Of a stretch of DNA of 64,000 nt, positions 47,558-60,258 are shown piece by piece. The notes under the pieces were generated by a model. That model was not told the origin of the DNA. It was given only the letters and a program-made list of their open reading frames with translations, and did no database searches. How positions within the stretch are numbered: position 1 is the first letter of the stretch; every line of letters begins with the position of its first letter. The DNA is from Lingula anatina (Eukaryota; Brachiopoda; Lingulata; Lingulida; Lingulidae). The position numbers were made by a program, and so were the translations under genes. The stretch lies in the NCBI RefSeq assembly GCF_001039355.2, contig NW_019774602.1, forward strand, positions 148,535-212,534. Reading direction: 5' to 3'.

Positions 47558-47844
47558 GGGGTTATTCAGAATTGAAGACCCGAGTATCAACTGGTCCAAG
47601 GCTCAAATATGGCGGACCCTACATGAAAGGAAGACCGCTTAATCCTGTAATTGGCTCTCCGCCTCTCATGCACGTCTTGTCGAATGGAGCCGAGATTTAA
47701 TTACTATTCAGAGACGACGCGTGGGGAGGCGTGTGAGAGGCGGAGAGACCATTACAGGATTAAGCAGTCTTCCTTTCATGTAGGGTCCGCCATATTTGAG
47801 CCTTGGACCAGTTGATACTCGGATCTTCTATTCTGAATGGCCCC
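47558..47844. mobile_element. palindromic MITE with long arms (about 287 bp)
   Basis: Ends GGGGTTATTCAGAATTGAAG and CTTCTATTCTGAATGGCCCC are inverted complements. The arms continue for about 90 bp (CCAAGGCTCAAATATGGCGG and its complement, then the GACCGCTTAATCCTGTAAT family core). The short loop contains AATGGAGCCGAGATTTA. It sits in intron 3 and is related to the truncated element at 12,280-12,547. Confidence 0.8.
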
Positions 47845-48668
47845 ATAGATTGACATGCAACAGTACGAGGAGACATCAGATTGATAGCAAGTCAATAGCA
47901 TACAATTGATTATTCACTTCAGCGACTTCGTAATCAAGATGTCACCTTGAATAATACTTCATGCAACACTGTTTGTAGAATTCTATAATTCTTTTGTCAA
48001 TAGCTTCGGAATAAAGATTCCGTTTGCCTACTTAAAGTAAAGTATATGTTTACAGCACTAGCTATTGAAGAGACTTGTACAATTCTTTTTAAATTACATA
48101 GTAAAACTTTTCAACAATATTGTTTGAACGGTACTTCATTCTACATAATTTAAAATTCCATATATTTTAAATCATGATATATCGAATTTTACTTTTAAAG
48201 GGACAAAAGCTTTTTATAAAACAACCTGTATGTTAGGTATGTGAGTTTTGCTCAAACGATTATTCCTTGTCAAGTAGTAAATTTCCTAGATACTGCAACG
48301 TCTGCATTTATGAGGTGGGTGTCGTTTTATCAGTCCTATTGGGAAATAATGTACCATTGACACGCAAATTAATTTTATTGTTTGGTTGATTTTGGATGTC
48401 GCATGACCATCCTAGGTCACGTCGAACTGATCATTTTCTTTAAAATTCCTGCTACTGTGCAAGCTGGAGAAAAAAAGATTGAAGTATATGTTAACTGGTA
48501 CCGGTTTGAAGTGTATATATGTAAAGATCCATAGAGGGACGCGAGTATAGCATGTCTGACGTCACATGCCAAAATGACACCCAACTCACAGACGCAATCA
48601 ACGACGTTAAAAGATATTGCTATAATGTCACAGAGTTTCAGCAAACTTGCTTTACGTTTCATTCACAG
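47845..48668 (+). other. rest of intron 3 of the gamma-subunit-like gene
   Basis: Intron 3 runs from 47510 to 48668 and includes the MITE. The remainder is AT-rich with nothing recognised; it ends TTCATTCACAG. Confidence 0.75.
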
Positions 48669-49021
48669 GTTTGTGTCTCGCAAGTGCCGTTATAATCTAT
48701 ATATCCGCCATCAACGACGAAGTAGCCCACAGACCTCAGCCACAACCTGACGAAAACCCCGAAAACTTCCAATTCATATACACATACGGCTGGTCGTTCT
48801 ACTTTGCCGGGTTTTCTTTCATATTCACGGAGCTGGATGCCATAATATCCATCTTATTATATCTCAAACGGTACAAACATCTCGACGACAAGATTCAGAT
48901 GGTGCCTGGGTTGTATAGAAAGATTGAAAAGCACAATAAGGGGGGTCACACCAACCAAAGCTGTGATACGAGCGTTGAAGCCAACACCAGCACGCGGGGT
49001 TCACCGACGCTTATTCTGTAG
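48669..49021 (+). CDS. gamma-subunit-like, exon 4 (C-terminus)
   Basis: Completes the Gly codon, then LCLASAVIIYISAINDEV finishes TM3. The extracellular loop leads to YTYGWSFYFAGFSFIFTEL, TM4 and the strongest family match (YGWSF and the preceding YIS.INDE). The cytoplasmic tail is about 60 residues, with KRYKHLDDKI near the membrane. The C-terminus SPTLIL lacks the TTPV PDZ ligand of classical type I TARPs, which fits the gamma5/gamma7-like side. Stop TAG at 49019. Confidence 0.88.
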
Positions 49022-49101
49022 CACGACAGGATGGAATCACACTGCGGATACTGCAAGAAGAGAAAGATAATTGTATCTTGAAACAATGGAATATACCTAC
49101 C

Positions 49102-49107
49102 AATAAA
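49102..49107 (+). terminator. candidate polyadenylation signal
   Basis: AATAAA 81 bp behind the stop codon of the gamma-subunit-like gene. Confidence 0.5.
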
Positions 49108-52100
49108 GGGAAGTAATGAGGTAAAAAGTATAGACTTCTTTGCAGTGCGAATACAAGACATTGCTCGTTATGTTACATCGTTTGGGCTCCGAACCCGTCA
49201 TCAAAACTTCTTCCTAGGCAGTCAGCCTTTATTTAGTTAATCGTTCATAATAGACTGCTTATCACGAACATAGTAAATTTGTTTAGATGATCCCAGTTTA
49301 GGAGTTTCCATTTTGATTGTGGTCCTTACTATATCCAGGTGTGACAGGATTGGTAGTCCGCTAGGAACCGCAGTCCGTTTCCCATGACTACGTACAGGTG
49401 ACAGTCGTCCCATATACTAACCCCAATGCTCCGACTAACCCTTACCGGTACATGTACTAATCATATTATATAGGACCTCGGCCTTCCATTCTCAGGACTA
49501 CCAATCCAGTCACTCCGGTATGGATCGAAACCACGATCACACCCCACTCAATTGATAATGATTGAAAGAAAATTCGGTGGAGATTTTCGAAGCAATTCAG
49601 AACCTGTATGTTACATATGTGTACATAGGGGGTAGTTATTCTAAAATGTTAAAATATCATCGAAATAATATCAGAACTATTAAATTGTAACTGTATTATT
49701 CGAGTTTTACCAATGATGTCAAAGGTCTTTCTACTTCAATATACCGGTCGATTTATGAAAAAGACGGGTAAGTCGTTTTGCACTTTATTACCGGTACATG
49801 TATATATTTAATCGGTTTGTATATACACTTTTTATATTTGATTTCAGATTATTTAATTATAAGTTTTACTGTATTATGAAAAATGTGATAAGATATGTAC
49901 TTAATTAAGGGCATTTGATTGTGAGAACTTAATTGTAAATAATGCCTGCAGTATGAAAATGATTTCAGCATTAGTTTAACACGTGCACATTTGTTGTATT
50001 ACATGTATAGGCCTACCAGTGTGCTGCATGCATTGTAACATAGGCATACATAGATACACTATACTATGAAAAAGATCTAAAATCAAATGTACTTTTTTAT
50101 GTTTATCTCCAAGAATAGCAGAAGTACAAGAGTCCAAGTATAGCAGAGATACAGCAGAGATAGTAAAATAGAATAAGTCTTTACTTAAAGAACAAATAAC
50201 ACCTGTCACAAACGAATGATATTTTATCTCTAAATAGTCTAAACAATATTTACATGTATATAACATTCGGCTCTTACAATGCAGGCGATTCAGACGCATA
50301 ATATTACTTACTGTAGAAAGCATGGCATGTAGTGCGCTTACGCATATCAATAAAACAATTTTTCATTGCGTTTAGGCTTGTATTGGTTGGGTTTGGTCTA
50401 AAATGACCTAGCAACTGTATGTAACAATAATAATAATAATAATAAAAATAATAAGTCAGACTTGTAAAACAGTCGATTATAAATCAAAGCGTCACAAAAT
50501 AAAAAAAAAATATTAAATAAAGACAAACCTGTGTTTTACGGTTTACTTGGTATTTATGAAGCCTCCGAGTCACATTTTCAAGGGAAAAAATAAGGCATAT
50601 AGAAAAATCCCTACCCCTGAGAGTGGAGCAAAGAATTGGAGAATATTATACCATTCCATTCTAATCATTTGAGACTCAGTTGGGAGTTCGTGTCATTTAC
50701 CGCTATGAACAGTGGACCCGCATATTCTGACAGATGTTGGATTGACGAACACTCAGATAGTAGGATTACTTTAACGCAATTACACCATTCAATTGTGTCG
50801 AACATAAATTGAATCGATCCAATGCTATAAATGATACGCAATCCAATAAACCGGACAACCGTAGCAATTGTAAAGAATGTGCCAGGCGCAACTGATGCAA
50901 TACAGCACCAAGACGGACCTTACATCCATCCATTTCGATAGAGCTCAGGAAGCGATAAATAGGCACCAAGATATAGTCAAGTGGCATGAATATAAGTTCA
51001 GGCAAACTATGAGTTCAGTGACTGATTAGTATTAGATAGCCTGAATATGTCATGTTGAGGATATTGCAACAGGATAAGCTGTAAAAAATACCAACTAGAC
51101 ATAAGATAGCACAAGTGCATATAGGGCTTTAATGGCGAGAGATAACAGAAAAAAAGTTTGTAGGATATGGATTTGTTGACATTGATATACTCTCGTGGGA
51201 AAAAAGTATTAATGAGCGATGGAAATCCATCATAGAAGAGAAATATTCCCTAAATGCTGCGTATGTCAGTCTAAAAATTCACGTTTCATTGAGAACTTTG
51301 GGTACAAAATATCGAATTCAAGTGCACTGGTAGAGCAGTGATCTATATTAGGAGAAAATGGCTATTTTTCTCGAGGAAAATAAGACTTGCCACGAAAAAT
51401 CAGTGAAGAATAGCTTTAAACGTAGATATAGGCGTCCCAGAGGAACTTTCTGTCGCCTTAGAGTTATTATAAGTCCTCTAGTGCGATTTTTTATTCAGTG
51501 TATTCTCAACAATCCCATGTACTGCGTTATTTTGTTTGAATGTTTTCAACATAGCATATTTGAGCGCTTTGGTATGAATCCATTGCAAATACATGCTTCA
51601 TTCTAACACAAAGGAAACACTTGTTTTAAATTTGGATTGAAGACTACAAAATCAATTTAAGTCATAGGATTGGAATACTACGAAGAATGAAATTTCAATA
51701 AACCCTGTTTATAAAATTAAATGATTGTGTTCGCGTATTTCACCTGTTTATGTGAGAAAAAAAGGAACCACTGAGTTTCTTATATAAACTGGATCACAAT
51801 ATTTGAAGATTTGGTCATTAATTTTCTGTTCAAGTAAAAAAATATTCGTGGACAATAGGCATTACTCGGAGCGCTAAAAGATGGCGCCTTGAACAAATTG
51901 AATACGCAAATGAATTTTAATATTAAAATATAATGCTGTGTTTTGCTGCACATTTTCCGGTTATTTTCAGCTAAGTTATGAGATCTTCATTTTATAATTA
52001 TTCGCTTCCTAAACACAACTTTTCCAAACTTCGTTGTACCATCTTGCAAAAACATTTATCACGCAGATGAAAAACTTCAACTTTTCAATATTTGCAGACT

Positions 52101-54150
52101 GTTGGATAAATATATTGTGCGGTCCGCAAATGCACACAGCACATGTGTTTTTCTGGGTGCTCATACATGTACCACGGGGCCGATGTAAACAAACCACAAG
52201 AACCTGTGCAATCTTTAAATCTCATTTGGCCACTATCCTAACATTCTGTTGACCAAGGAGCAAGCTTTTATTGACACGCCTTCAGCTGTTGACTCGGTTA
52301 GATAATGATTCATTCGCATTCGACCAAATATGATTATTGCGTAATTTTTATGACAGTGTGTCTATTTGCATGGAGACTATAAGAGTGAATATGCCCATCA
52401 TATAGCAAACTGAAGATGAAATAATTCATGATGGTTAAACAGCGTTCGGGGCGTGGCCCAGTGAAGTTGTGACACACAATCCCATGGGTATAAGGAAGCA
52501 AATGTTTGGCCATACGATTGAGCTGAAATGGTGTCCTTTCTCTATGATTGTGTCAAAGAGAATACCGCCTAAAAGGCACCATGAATTATTCAATTAGTCA
52601 AATAACCAGCAAGCATTCTAGCCCAAAATAAAAGTGAAATTAGAGCCCGTTTTGATACCAATCTACATACGGTATTTTATTTACCAGCTAACGTAACACC
52701 TCACGACACGTGTTTCTGCGTTATTTCTGTCTTCGAAAACCTCATAATGCTCTTCATGATATTACATGAATGAAAGAGTTTTGCTTCATTCCATCATCAG
52801 ACCGTTGGCCTCCTTTCATAAGCATGTCCATGAACTTAATAGTACATATCAAGGCACAAATGGGCTCCTATGGAAATTCAATTAGAACCTGATAACCGTA
52901 ATAAAAACTGTCAAGCAGGGCCTATATTTAAGTGATAAAGTTGTACATCAGTGACTATTTATTCTTGGAGACAAAAGTTGTCTGATTTTCCCATGTATTT
53001 TTTAAATTTTTTTCACATGATTGGTGAACCACTATAAACATAGATGCATATGGAAAATAAATAACCTTGTTCTTGCCGTTTTTGTACCACAAGCGAAGGA
53101 ATAAGTCTAAGTAAGGAATAAAAAGTACAAATCGTGTGGCATCAGGAACATGTGATGTATCAAGTATCAGTTCTAACTGAATAAAAGTTAGGAAATAGAA
53201 AATCAAAATTCACTGAATTTTTTTTCGTATAAGCTTGTCCATGTCAAGAGCGAAATGCTATCCATTTACAACATTTTACCTCCAAGTGACTATACACAAA
53301 ATCACTAATCAGTATATATAATTATGTAAATAAATTAACGATCACGTGCCATTAAAAAGGGGTAGAGAGATAAACTTATTTCATCTTTTTTCATCACAAA
53401 AATGCATTTTAAATATGAAGCTGTGGTTTAGGGAAAAAAACGAGAAACATCGCACTGTTAACAGCTTGATCCTATAGAGTTGAGGCTTGTTATCTACATA
53501 CGCTGTTTCCTTTGAGCCTACATTTAAACCGACCAGAGTAATTAGTGCTGAACACCTCCAAGTCATGTAGATACCACGCATTTCTGAGATTTTCTTTTAT
53601 CTTTTCCATTTTTTTTCGCCCAGTACGAGTCTGTTTGTTAAGGATTACCAGGCTGACAAGCACCGGTCCCGTGTTTTTACTTGTTTTACATTGAGTATTG
53701 AAATGCGTCGGCGTTGACGTATACGTAGCATTATGACAATCCCATTGGTTCTTTTACTTCGATTCTCTCAGACCACTTGACCACGACCTAAGGGTGACCT
53801 ATCCCTTCTTGGTGTGGGCTTCGGATGAAAGGTTAGATTGTACAATTATTTACAGTTCAGCTCAGCAAGGTTTGTCTTCTTTTCTTTGTGCTTTTCAAAC
53901 TCCGTGGCAGGTGGAAATTTAGAACGCTTCCAGGCACGCAGCGCTTAAGGCCGAGGCGGAGAATCGGGTGTCTGTCCGCATTAGTCGATGATCTGTCCGC
54001 TTATCTGAGCGTGATTGCAGCCAGCCATACCTGGCGGACCCGGCGTAAGGACAACACACGAGGGAAGAGAACGCACGTAAAAAGTGGGACGTTTTAAAGA
54101 AGGCAGACCCAGAAATGTAATACCTTTATTTCAAAATTAACGCCAACAAC
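49108..54150. other. interval between the gamma-subunit-like and collagen genes
   Basis: No coding exon was recognised on either strand; in particular I found no Gly-X-Y exons on the minus strand for a head-to-head collagen partner. It holds an inverted-repeat element (about 49,312-49,546) and an AAT microsatellite near 50,426-50,450. The last 250 bases before 54151 are relatively GC-rich, as expected for a promoter/5' UTR. Confidence 0.55.
49312..49546. mobile_element. inverted-repeat element (about 235 bp)
   Basis: GTGACAGGATTGGTAGTCC on the left pairs with GGACTACCAATCCAGTCAC on the right. The outer arms (TTGTGGTCC... and ...GAAACCACGATCAC) also pair loosely. There is no coding capacity and the family is unknown. 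Confidence 0.55.
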
Positions 54151-54214
54151 ATGAGACGAGTGTTGATTTGGATCTGTGTTGCCTTTGTGATAGCGCTGCT
54201 GATAACAGAATTAG
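54151..54214 (+). CDS. collagen IV-like gene, exon 1: signal sequence
   Basis: The first exon encodes MRRVLIWICVAFVIALLITE plus L and one base, a classic signal peptide or N-terminal signal anchor. It ends TTAG|GTAAGT, phase 1. With exons 2-14 it forms the 5' part of a collagen gene cut by the window edge. The product would be an extracellular matrix (probably basement-membrane) protein if the signal is cleaved. A type II transmembrane collagen is the alternative, but there is almost no cytoplasmic N-terminus. Confidence 0.7.
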
Positions 54215-55502
54215 GTAAGTATTTTTGTTGAACTAAAAAAATGATAAATTGATTTTGTATTTATATCACACCTTTGCTATTGGCAGTTCGGGGATGTTGG
54301 AGGTAAATATCAGAAAGGCGCTGTGTATGTATGTGGCGGCATTATGTCACCGATTTTCTTCATCAAGTGCGGTTACTTCATAACGTGCATTATTTCCTAA
54401 TCTTAACGTGGTTGTTATTTGTCCTGTTTAACGCAGAATACCGTGTGTTCCACGCCACTGACCAATATTCAGCACAATTAGCCCGCGATAAAAGACTTCA
54501 CGGGTTCTTGCTAGAGATTTTATGCATTCATCTGCTCGATTTGACGGTCGTGATCTAACCGTCTGGCGGTCATGTTTTTTTTCTATTTGGTGCCATGAGG
54601 TGAGCAAAAGCTGTTTATGTGGTGCAATTGCTCGTAGCCGGTTGTGCAATATTCAAAATTTTAATTGTGCGTTACCTTTTTAAGAGTAGGGGCACGCACT
54701 GGCCGACAGCACTCGCTGCATTTTAAGAGAGAGAAAATGAACGGTCAGTGTAATCGGGAAACCAGTCTTGACGGTATATACTGATATATTACAGAAAATA
54801 CAATGTATTTTAGAAACCCTGTCTACGCGCAGTAGGCATTTGGGCAAATTGATTATTAATTAATGAATGAATGAATTAATTAATTGTATTTAAAGTAGAA
54901 ATAATGTATATTCCATTTTTGAGAAAACGCGACTTGACAGCACGACAAGTATGCATTGCTATCTTGAAATTGAATTACACTTTTCATTCTAAATTACTTC
55001 AGCAGTGTCACGATACTTTTATATCGGTACATGATGCTATCCCTCCTTTACCAAACACGAGACAAAAGTTTAGCTTCCCATACTCTACCCATTTCAAGAT
55101 TTGGGCTTGCACATATCAAACCAAAACTCAAAAACGTGCACCCAAGCGTTCCATTGAGAAAATTATGTATTTCTGTTGAGCGTCAAACAAGAATGTACAT
55201 ATACACCCATTAAGTCCTGTTAGCTTTGCCATACAAAGGCGCGAAATGTTGTAGTTTGTCTTAAGACGTTAGGACAAGGTCCGCCTAACTCAAACACAAT
55301 GTGATAAGGCGCTATCTGCTAAGCTCCACATCCACACAGTTATTTCTGCCAAATATTGCAGAGAAACTCGAGGTGCTCCCTAATTTATTGCCACACTGCT
55401 GTTTGGTGTGTGTCAAACAAGATTAGATGTGTACATTCGGTCAGTGAGAGCAGCCCACCATACTAACTGGTCAATCCAACTCTCGGGGGTGGGCGTGGGG
55501 TG

Positions 55503-55535
<33 letters not shown>

Positions 55536-58295
55536 CGCGGAGGGGATCTGTTTGGGATTAAATCATGCCGACTTTTGTATCTATTGATTTATAGGCATCT
55601 TAATTCTTACTTTTCTTTAGCTGAATCTATTTAAGTGCTCGCAGAGTCGATGGGATCCGACAATCATATTAAACAAATGATATAGAACATTTTTAAAAAA
55701 GATGAATGTTTCATATGTGAAGGGACAGTGGTTATAATTATGCACAGTTTTGTGGGGAAAATATTGCTGCAATTCAGTCTAATGTTTCTCCCTCTTAAAA
55801 CTTTTTCAGGAGAAAACATGCATTTATAAACGTGTTAAAGTTAACGTATTGCTGACAGAATACAATTAAAAAAAAAGATGTGCACTGTGAATAAGTAATC
55901 AATGAAGTAAAAAGAATTTGCGATGGTCATACAAATCATTACCCCCCCCCCAATCCCCATTCCTCGATCTATACACAAAGGTAGCTTACAAAAGTCCATT
56001 TCCTGTGTGTAAGCTCACTTTTGACCATAATAAGAAGTATGTGAAGAGTCCCACTATGACAACATCAAAGTGTGAGTACAACTAGTCTGTTGACATTTAT
56101 ATTAAAAATAAGTATAAAGAAAACATTCCGACTGGTTCTGATCCGTCTCCAAACACTCTCATCTATATAGTTAAATTTAGAATACACACTGGCCGATTTA
56201 TAATATTTGTGTCAAGACTCTAAAGCTCGGATATGCAGTCAGGTGGGGGTCCTTGCCGGTAGACATACTGACTTAACGACACAATTTGATGTTTGTCCAA
56301 ATTAAGATAAATGGTCAGTTTTTTTCACATAATTGTTCTACACTATATGGTACACATGATATGTAATATATCTGGCAAAGTAGACCAATGATAAAAACTT
56401 GCGTAGGCTCAAACAAATATGTATATCTGTAACCTCATTCCCTACAGACACTTAAACAAATTTACTATGTTCGTGATAAGCGAAAAATGATAAAGCACAA
56501 CTTGTAAGTACCCCAAGTACTTTCAGAGACGGAATTATTGACGGTTTTAAGCACAACCCAAAACATTGACACTGCGGCATCGTAAAGCATATGTTTATTT
56601 TAAACATCATATTTCGCGGTGCCGGATATGTTTTTCTTGTCTTCTCTTACACCAGCAGTATAAAAATTATTCTGACGTGAATCAAATTTTAAGATTTACA
56701 AAAGGAATCTAACATCACAGGACGGGCTGTTAGTTTTAATATGGTTCAAGAAGAACTTGTTTTACGCTCTTGATTTCACAAAAGTTTAGTACTACGCTTG
56801 GTCGTTGCCTGCTTTCGTGGCCTTTTCGCGTTTAAACCAAAAAACTATTTCCCTGACGTCAAACCTGGTTAAAAAAAAAACCTTTTAAAGATTCTTATAG
56901 AATCATTTGTAAAATCCTTTTTTTTTGGGATAAGAAGAAAGCACATCTTTTCTTTCCGTTTATGCAAAGTACCCTGGAATTCAAAGTACTGACGGCGATT
57001 CTCATCAACCTACATGTACAAAATTCTTTTTCGTCCTGGCACGCATGTACCCCCACCGGTTACATGGAAGAGTGTCCTATAAACTGTCAAACTTGGATTG
57101 GTATTGAGCTACAATATCATAGAAGCAGTCATTAACAAATTACAAAACAGAATTGATATTGGCAATGTGCCGATACAAACAAAAATAAACATCAGCATCA
57201 TCACCATCATCATTCTCAAAATTTAACATGATCACAGTTATGACCTCTTTGACTAATAACTTGATCTTATTCTAGTATTACACATATCATCACAATAATT
57301 ATAATCATCTCTCTTCCTCCGTCCATCTCTCTCTCTCTCTCTCTCTCTCTGGCAGCTCAACTCTTATCAGCGTTATCAAAAAGGGCGCTTAACGCCTGTA
57401 CACAAATTAAGCAGACGACCATGTTAAACCCTACTTCACATTAGGTCAGCAAAGAATTAGACTCGGTATTAAGTACAAGAATAATCCAGGTGTTTGAAAT
57501 CACCTCCGATGTCTGCTTTGGACAAAACACAATATTAAAGATAGTTGCAAACGTTTTAGTTAGTATGAATAATTCATGAAATGATGTTGCGGTGTGGATG
57601 GCGGCCAATTTCCCCAGCAGCTGCGTAGGGAAGCGCTCGCTTGAATTATAGATCAAACGACAAAACTGACAGTACTTAACCTTGTTATTGAGTTAGTATT
57701 GAAGCATCATAACCTCGAGATGGGACCTTGGTGTATATGGATGATGACAAAGCATCCAGTTCATCTATAAAATGTGTCCCTTTCTTTGCTCTCCGACCTA
57801 ACACACGACCTTAGTTTGTTCCAAAGAGAGAAGTCTTTTTAATTTATTACGGCAACAATTGCTATAGCTACACCCACTATGTCAGCTGGCAATTCGAAAT
57901 TATTTGAGTCTCTTTGGTGTCTAAAAAGGTGAAGTCGCAAACATGGTCTTTAGGCTTCCGTTATCGCTACGCTGACCTAACGCAAGAAAAATTTTAGCAG
58001 GGTCCTATATATGCCATGCTGTCTTCCTGGTATCTTCTTTATGACTCAAATTGACATTTAATCAAGCAGATAATGTTTCAGCTACCATTCCATCCCCGAA
58101 AATAAATAATCAAAAACGAGCTGTATCATTTTCGTTATAGTATGATTTTTCATTGAAAGAGAGGTGACTGATTTTCTTGCGTGGTTGAAGGACAGAAAAA
58201 AACTAAACGCTAAAGTGCATCACCTTTTTGGCAGATTTAACTTTTAAATGAATACATGCTTCCTTTGTCATAGTTAATTCCAATTTATATTTCAG
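54215..58295 (+). other. intron 1 of the collagen-like gene
   Basis: A GT-AG intron of about 4.1 kb ending TATATTTCAG. It contains a TG/CG dinucleotide repeat (about 55,500-55,539) and a CT repeat (about 57,327-57,351). No other gene recognised. Confidence 0.65.
55500..55539. repeat. (TG)n(CG)n microsatellite
   Basis: About 14 TG units followed by about six CG units; alternating purine-pyrimidine, so potentially Z-DNA forming. Confidence 0.85.
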
Positions 58296-58576
58296 ATGCA
58301 AGGAAAAACAAAACCCGGGGCCGTGGTAGAAAGCACAGAAGGAAGAACAGAAAAAGAGCAAACAAAACCGACCTGTCTGAATTACATAATTCCGGGGTTG
58401 AACTATTTAGTCTCCCTTTAAATTTAACAGAAATAAATGAAAGCGAAAAGCCTAAAAGTCGCAGAAAAAAGAAGAAGAAGAAGAAGAAAGAGGACGAGGA
58501 TTTGCCACAGGGTGATGACCCAAGAAGGGGAGACATACCAATAGCTCTTGCATACTGGAACACCTCCACTTCTCCG
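58296..58576 (+). CDS. collagen IV-like gene, exon 2: basic/acidic N-terminal extension
   Basis: Phase 1 in, 0 out. It encodes a very basic segment (ARKNKTRGRGRKHRRKNRKR), a neutral stretch with one N-glycosylation site (NLTE), a second Lys run (SRRKKKKKKKEDEDLP), and a tail RRGDIPIALAYWNTSTSP with an RGD triplet. The basic runs contain possible furin-type sites. Standard collagen IV chains have only a few residues between the signal peptide and the 7S cysteines, so this extension is unusual. The donor is CCG|GTAGGT. Confidence 0.75.
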
Positions 58577-59219
58577 GTAGGTGGCACTGCTAGGATAGCG
58601 TCTTAATGTAGTGTTAATCAAGTTGGTTTAAATTTTATTCACATTTCTCCAGAACAGTAGCACAGTTTTTCAATACTAGACTTAACATTTGTGGTCTGGC
58701 TTCTACTAGTTTAGTTGCTATCGAGGTGTGTCTTGCTACCAACCCAAGTAGACTAGCCTGTATTTAACATGGCATCGTCGTGCGTTTAGAAACATTTTAG
58801 AAGATAATAAATGCTTCCTCAAAGTTCAATGTTAATGTTGACGTGTTTTAAGTGACCCAAACACTATACAAGGCTTACAGACAATGCAAGCGAAATTAGC
58901 TTGAAGTCTGACGTCACGCCCTAGTTTTTTTTAATTGTTTTTATGGATATAATTGTTTACGGAAAATTTACAAAACAAAATAGCAAACAAACAATTAGAA
59001 TAACAAATTTCATTGAAAACAAAGTAGACTTGGGACGCATTCGGTGGGAATATTGGTTGTCACTTGGATATCTAAGCAGTTGTGTTAAGGTTAACCAAAA
59101 AGGATACCTTAATAAAAAAAAAACTTCCATATCCCTTGGACGTGCTTTTCACAAATATTTTAAAACAAAATCCAATAAGCCAAAAAATAACGCAATGCCT
59201 TATGCATGTCTGTTTCTAG
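58577..59219 (+). other. intron 2 of the collagen-like gene
   Basis: A GT-AG intron, AT-rich. The open frame at 58943-59257 overlapping its end is a chance read-through into exon 3. Confidence 0.75.
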
Positions 59220-59414
59220 GCTCCTTCAAATGTGGTGGACGGTGCGTTGGTAGGTAAAGATTTAGATCTACCTCAAAGCGACGATAGTAATAGAGGTCAA
59301 AATGATGGAGGGTGGTGGGATCTTTTTGGAGGGAATGAAGACCCAACTGATGCACCTAAGAATGCAACTCGTCCTACTTCTAGTTCACAGAAACCCACCC
59401 CGCCATCCACGAAG
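59220..59414 (+). CDS. collagen IV-like gene, exon 3: acidic linker
   Basis: 65 codons, phase 0-0, between TGTTTCTAG and AAG|GTAAAC. The product is acidic and Gly/Asp/Asn-rich (DDSNRGQNDGGWWDLFGG) and ends in a Ser/Thr/Pro stretch (TRPTSSSQKPTPPSTK) suited to O-glycosylation. No known domain recognised. Confidence 0.72.
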
Positions 59415-59712
59415 GTAAACTTACTCTGCAAAAACAGTAATTGTATAAAAAATCTTAAGAAGTCTCCAAACAGAGACCTGTTAAAGTGTTTGTTCCGAAC
59501 ATACTCGAATCACAAATATGCATAAGATTTATGTTAAACGGTGATTAGCGTGGAGTTCACTTTAAAGAGCGCAAAGTTAACTTTCTGAAAAACAAAATAA
59601 ATAAACTGATGTGCAATCACTCGTGACGGAAACGTCCGATAATTGACGGCTTATATTAACCAATCACATTGCGTGTGACTTCTGAAAGTAACACAGGATT
59701 ATTGAATTTCAG

Positions 59713-59886
59713 CCATTTTACAAAACTACCACCACCACCACTACACCTACCACTACTACTAGAACTAGTACTACTACCACTACTACCACTACTACTACCA
59801 CTCGCAGAGACGATCGCTTTTCCATAGACCCCGCTTCTGTAGTATTCGGTAGAGGGGACTTAACCCCTTTCTCAAATGTTGTAGAC
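59713..59886 (+). CDS. collagen IV-like gene, exon 4: poly-Thr mucin-like segment
   Basis: 58 codons, phase 0-0. It starts PFYK, followed by about 26 residues that are nearly all Thr (with single Pro, Arg and Ser), then RRDDRFSIDPASVVFGRGDL and TPFSNVVD. The Thr run is encoded by mixed ACC/ACT codons, a length-unstable microsatellite. O-glycosylation is likely. The donor is GAC|GTAAGT. Confidence 0.75.
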
Positions 59887-60198
59887 GTAAGTCATTAGAC
59901 GATAACATTTTCATGTTAAAAGAGTTTATTATCATTTTTTATTATTTCATTTATTTATTAATTTATTATTATTATTTTTCTATAAAGTTGATTGCATATC
60001 AGGCTATTAATATAAATGAAATAACTTTGATATATTATAATAAAAATCTTTGTGTGAACACTCAGATAATTAACGTCACTAATTAGTAAAAGAGTCACTG
60101 ACACTGAACATTACTGATCGGATAACATATATATTATTAACTATTAACCATAAATATTCATTTAATTAAATATATGTGGCCATGTGCATCTTTTTCAG
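59887..60198 (+). other. intron 4 of the collagen-like gene
   Basis: An AT-rich GT-AG intron ending TCTTTTTCAG; nothing else seen. Confidence 0.8.
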
Positions 60199-60258
60199 TA
60201 CGAAGGACAGTGTGACCGTCGTACAGCCTGTCAGTGCTACACACAACAAGGAAGGCCG
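60199..60258 (+). CDS. collagen IV-like gene, exon 5: Cys cluster before the triple helix
   Basis: 20 codons, phase 0-0: YEGQCDRRTACQCYTQQGRP. Three cysteines in CxxxxxCxC spacing directly before the first Gly-X-Y exon recall the N-terminal 7S cysteines of collagen IV, which crosslink four molecules. Confidence 0.7.

Noticed and set aside
49500-49546. tRNA-like B-box word (GGTTTCGATCC, minus strand) in the inverted-repeat element
   Set aside because: No matching A box or cloverleaf was found at the right distance.
51358-51606. 82-codon open frame in the interval before the collagen gene
   Set aside because: No signal, domain or splice pattern, and composition like its surroundings; likely chance.
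49108-54150. Head-to-head second collagen IV gene, as often seen in animals
   Set aside because: No Gly-X-Y exon or signal peptide was found on the minus strand in this interval; a distant partner cannot be excluded.
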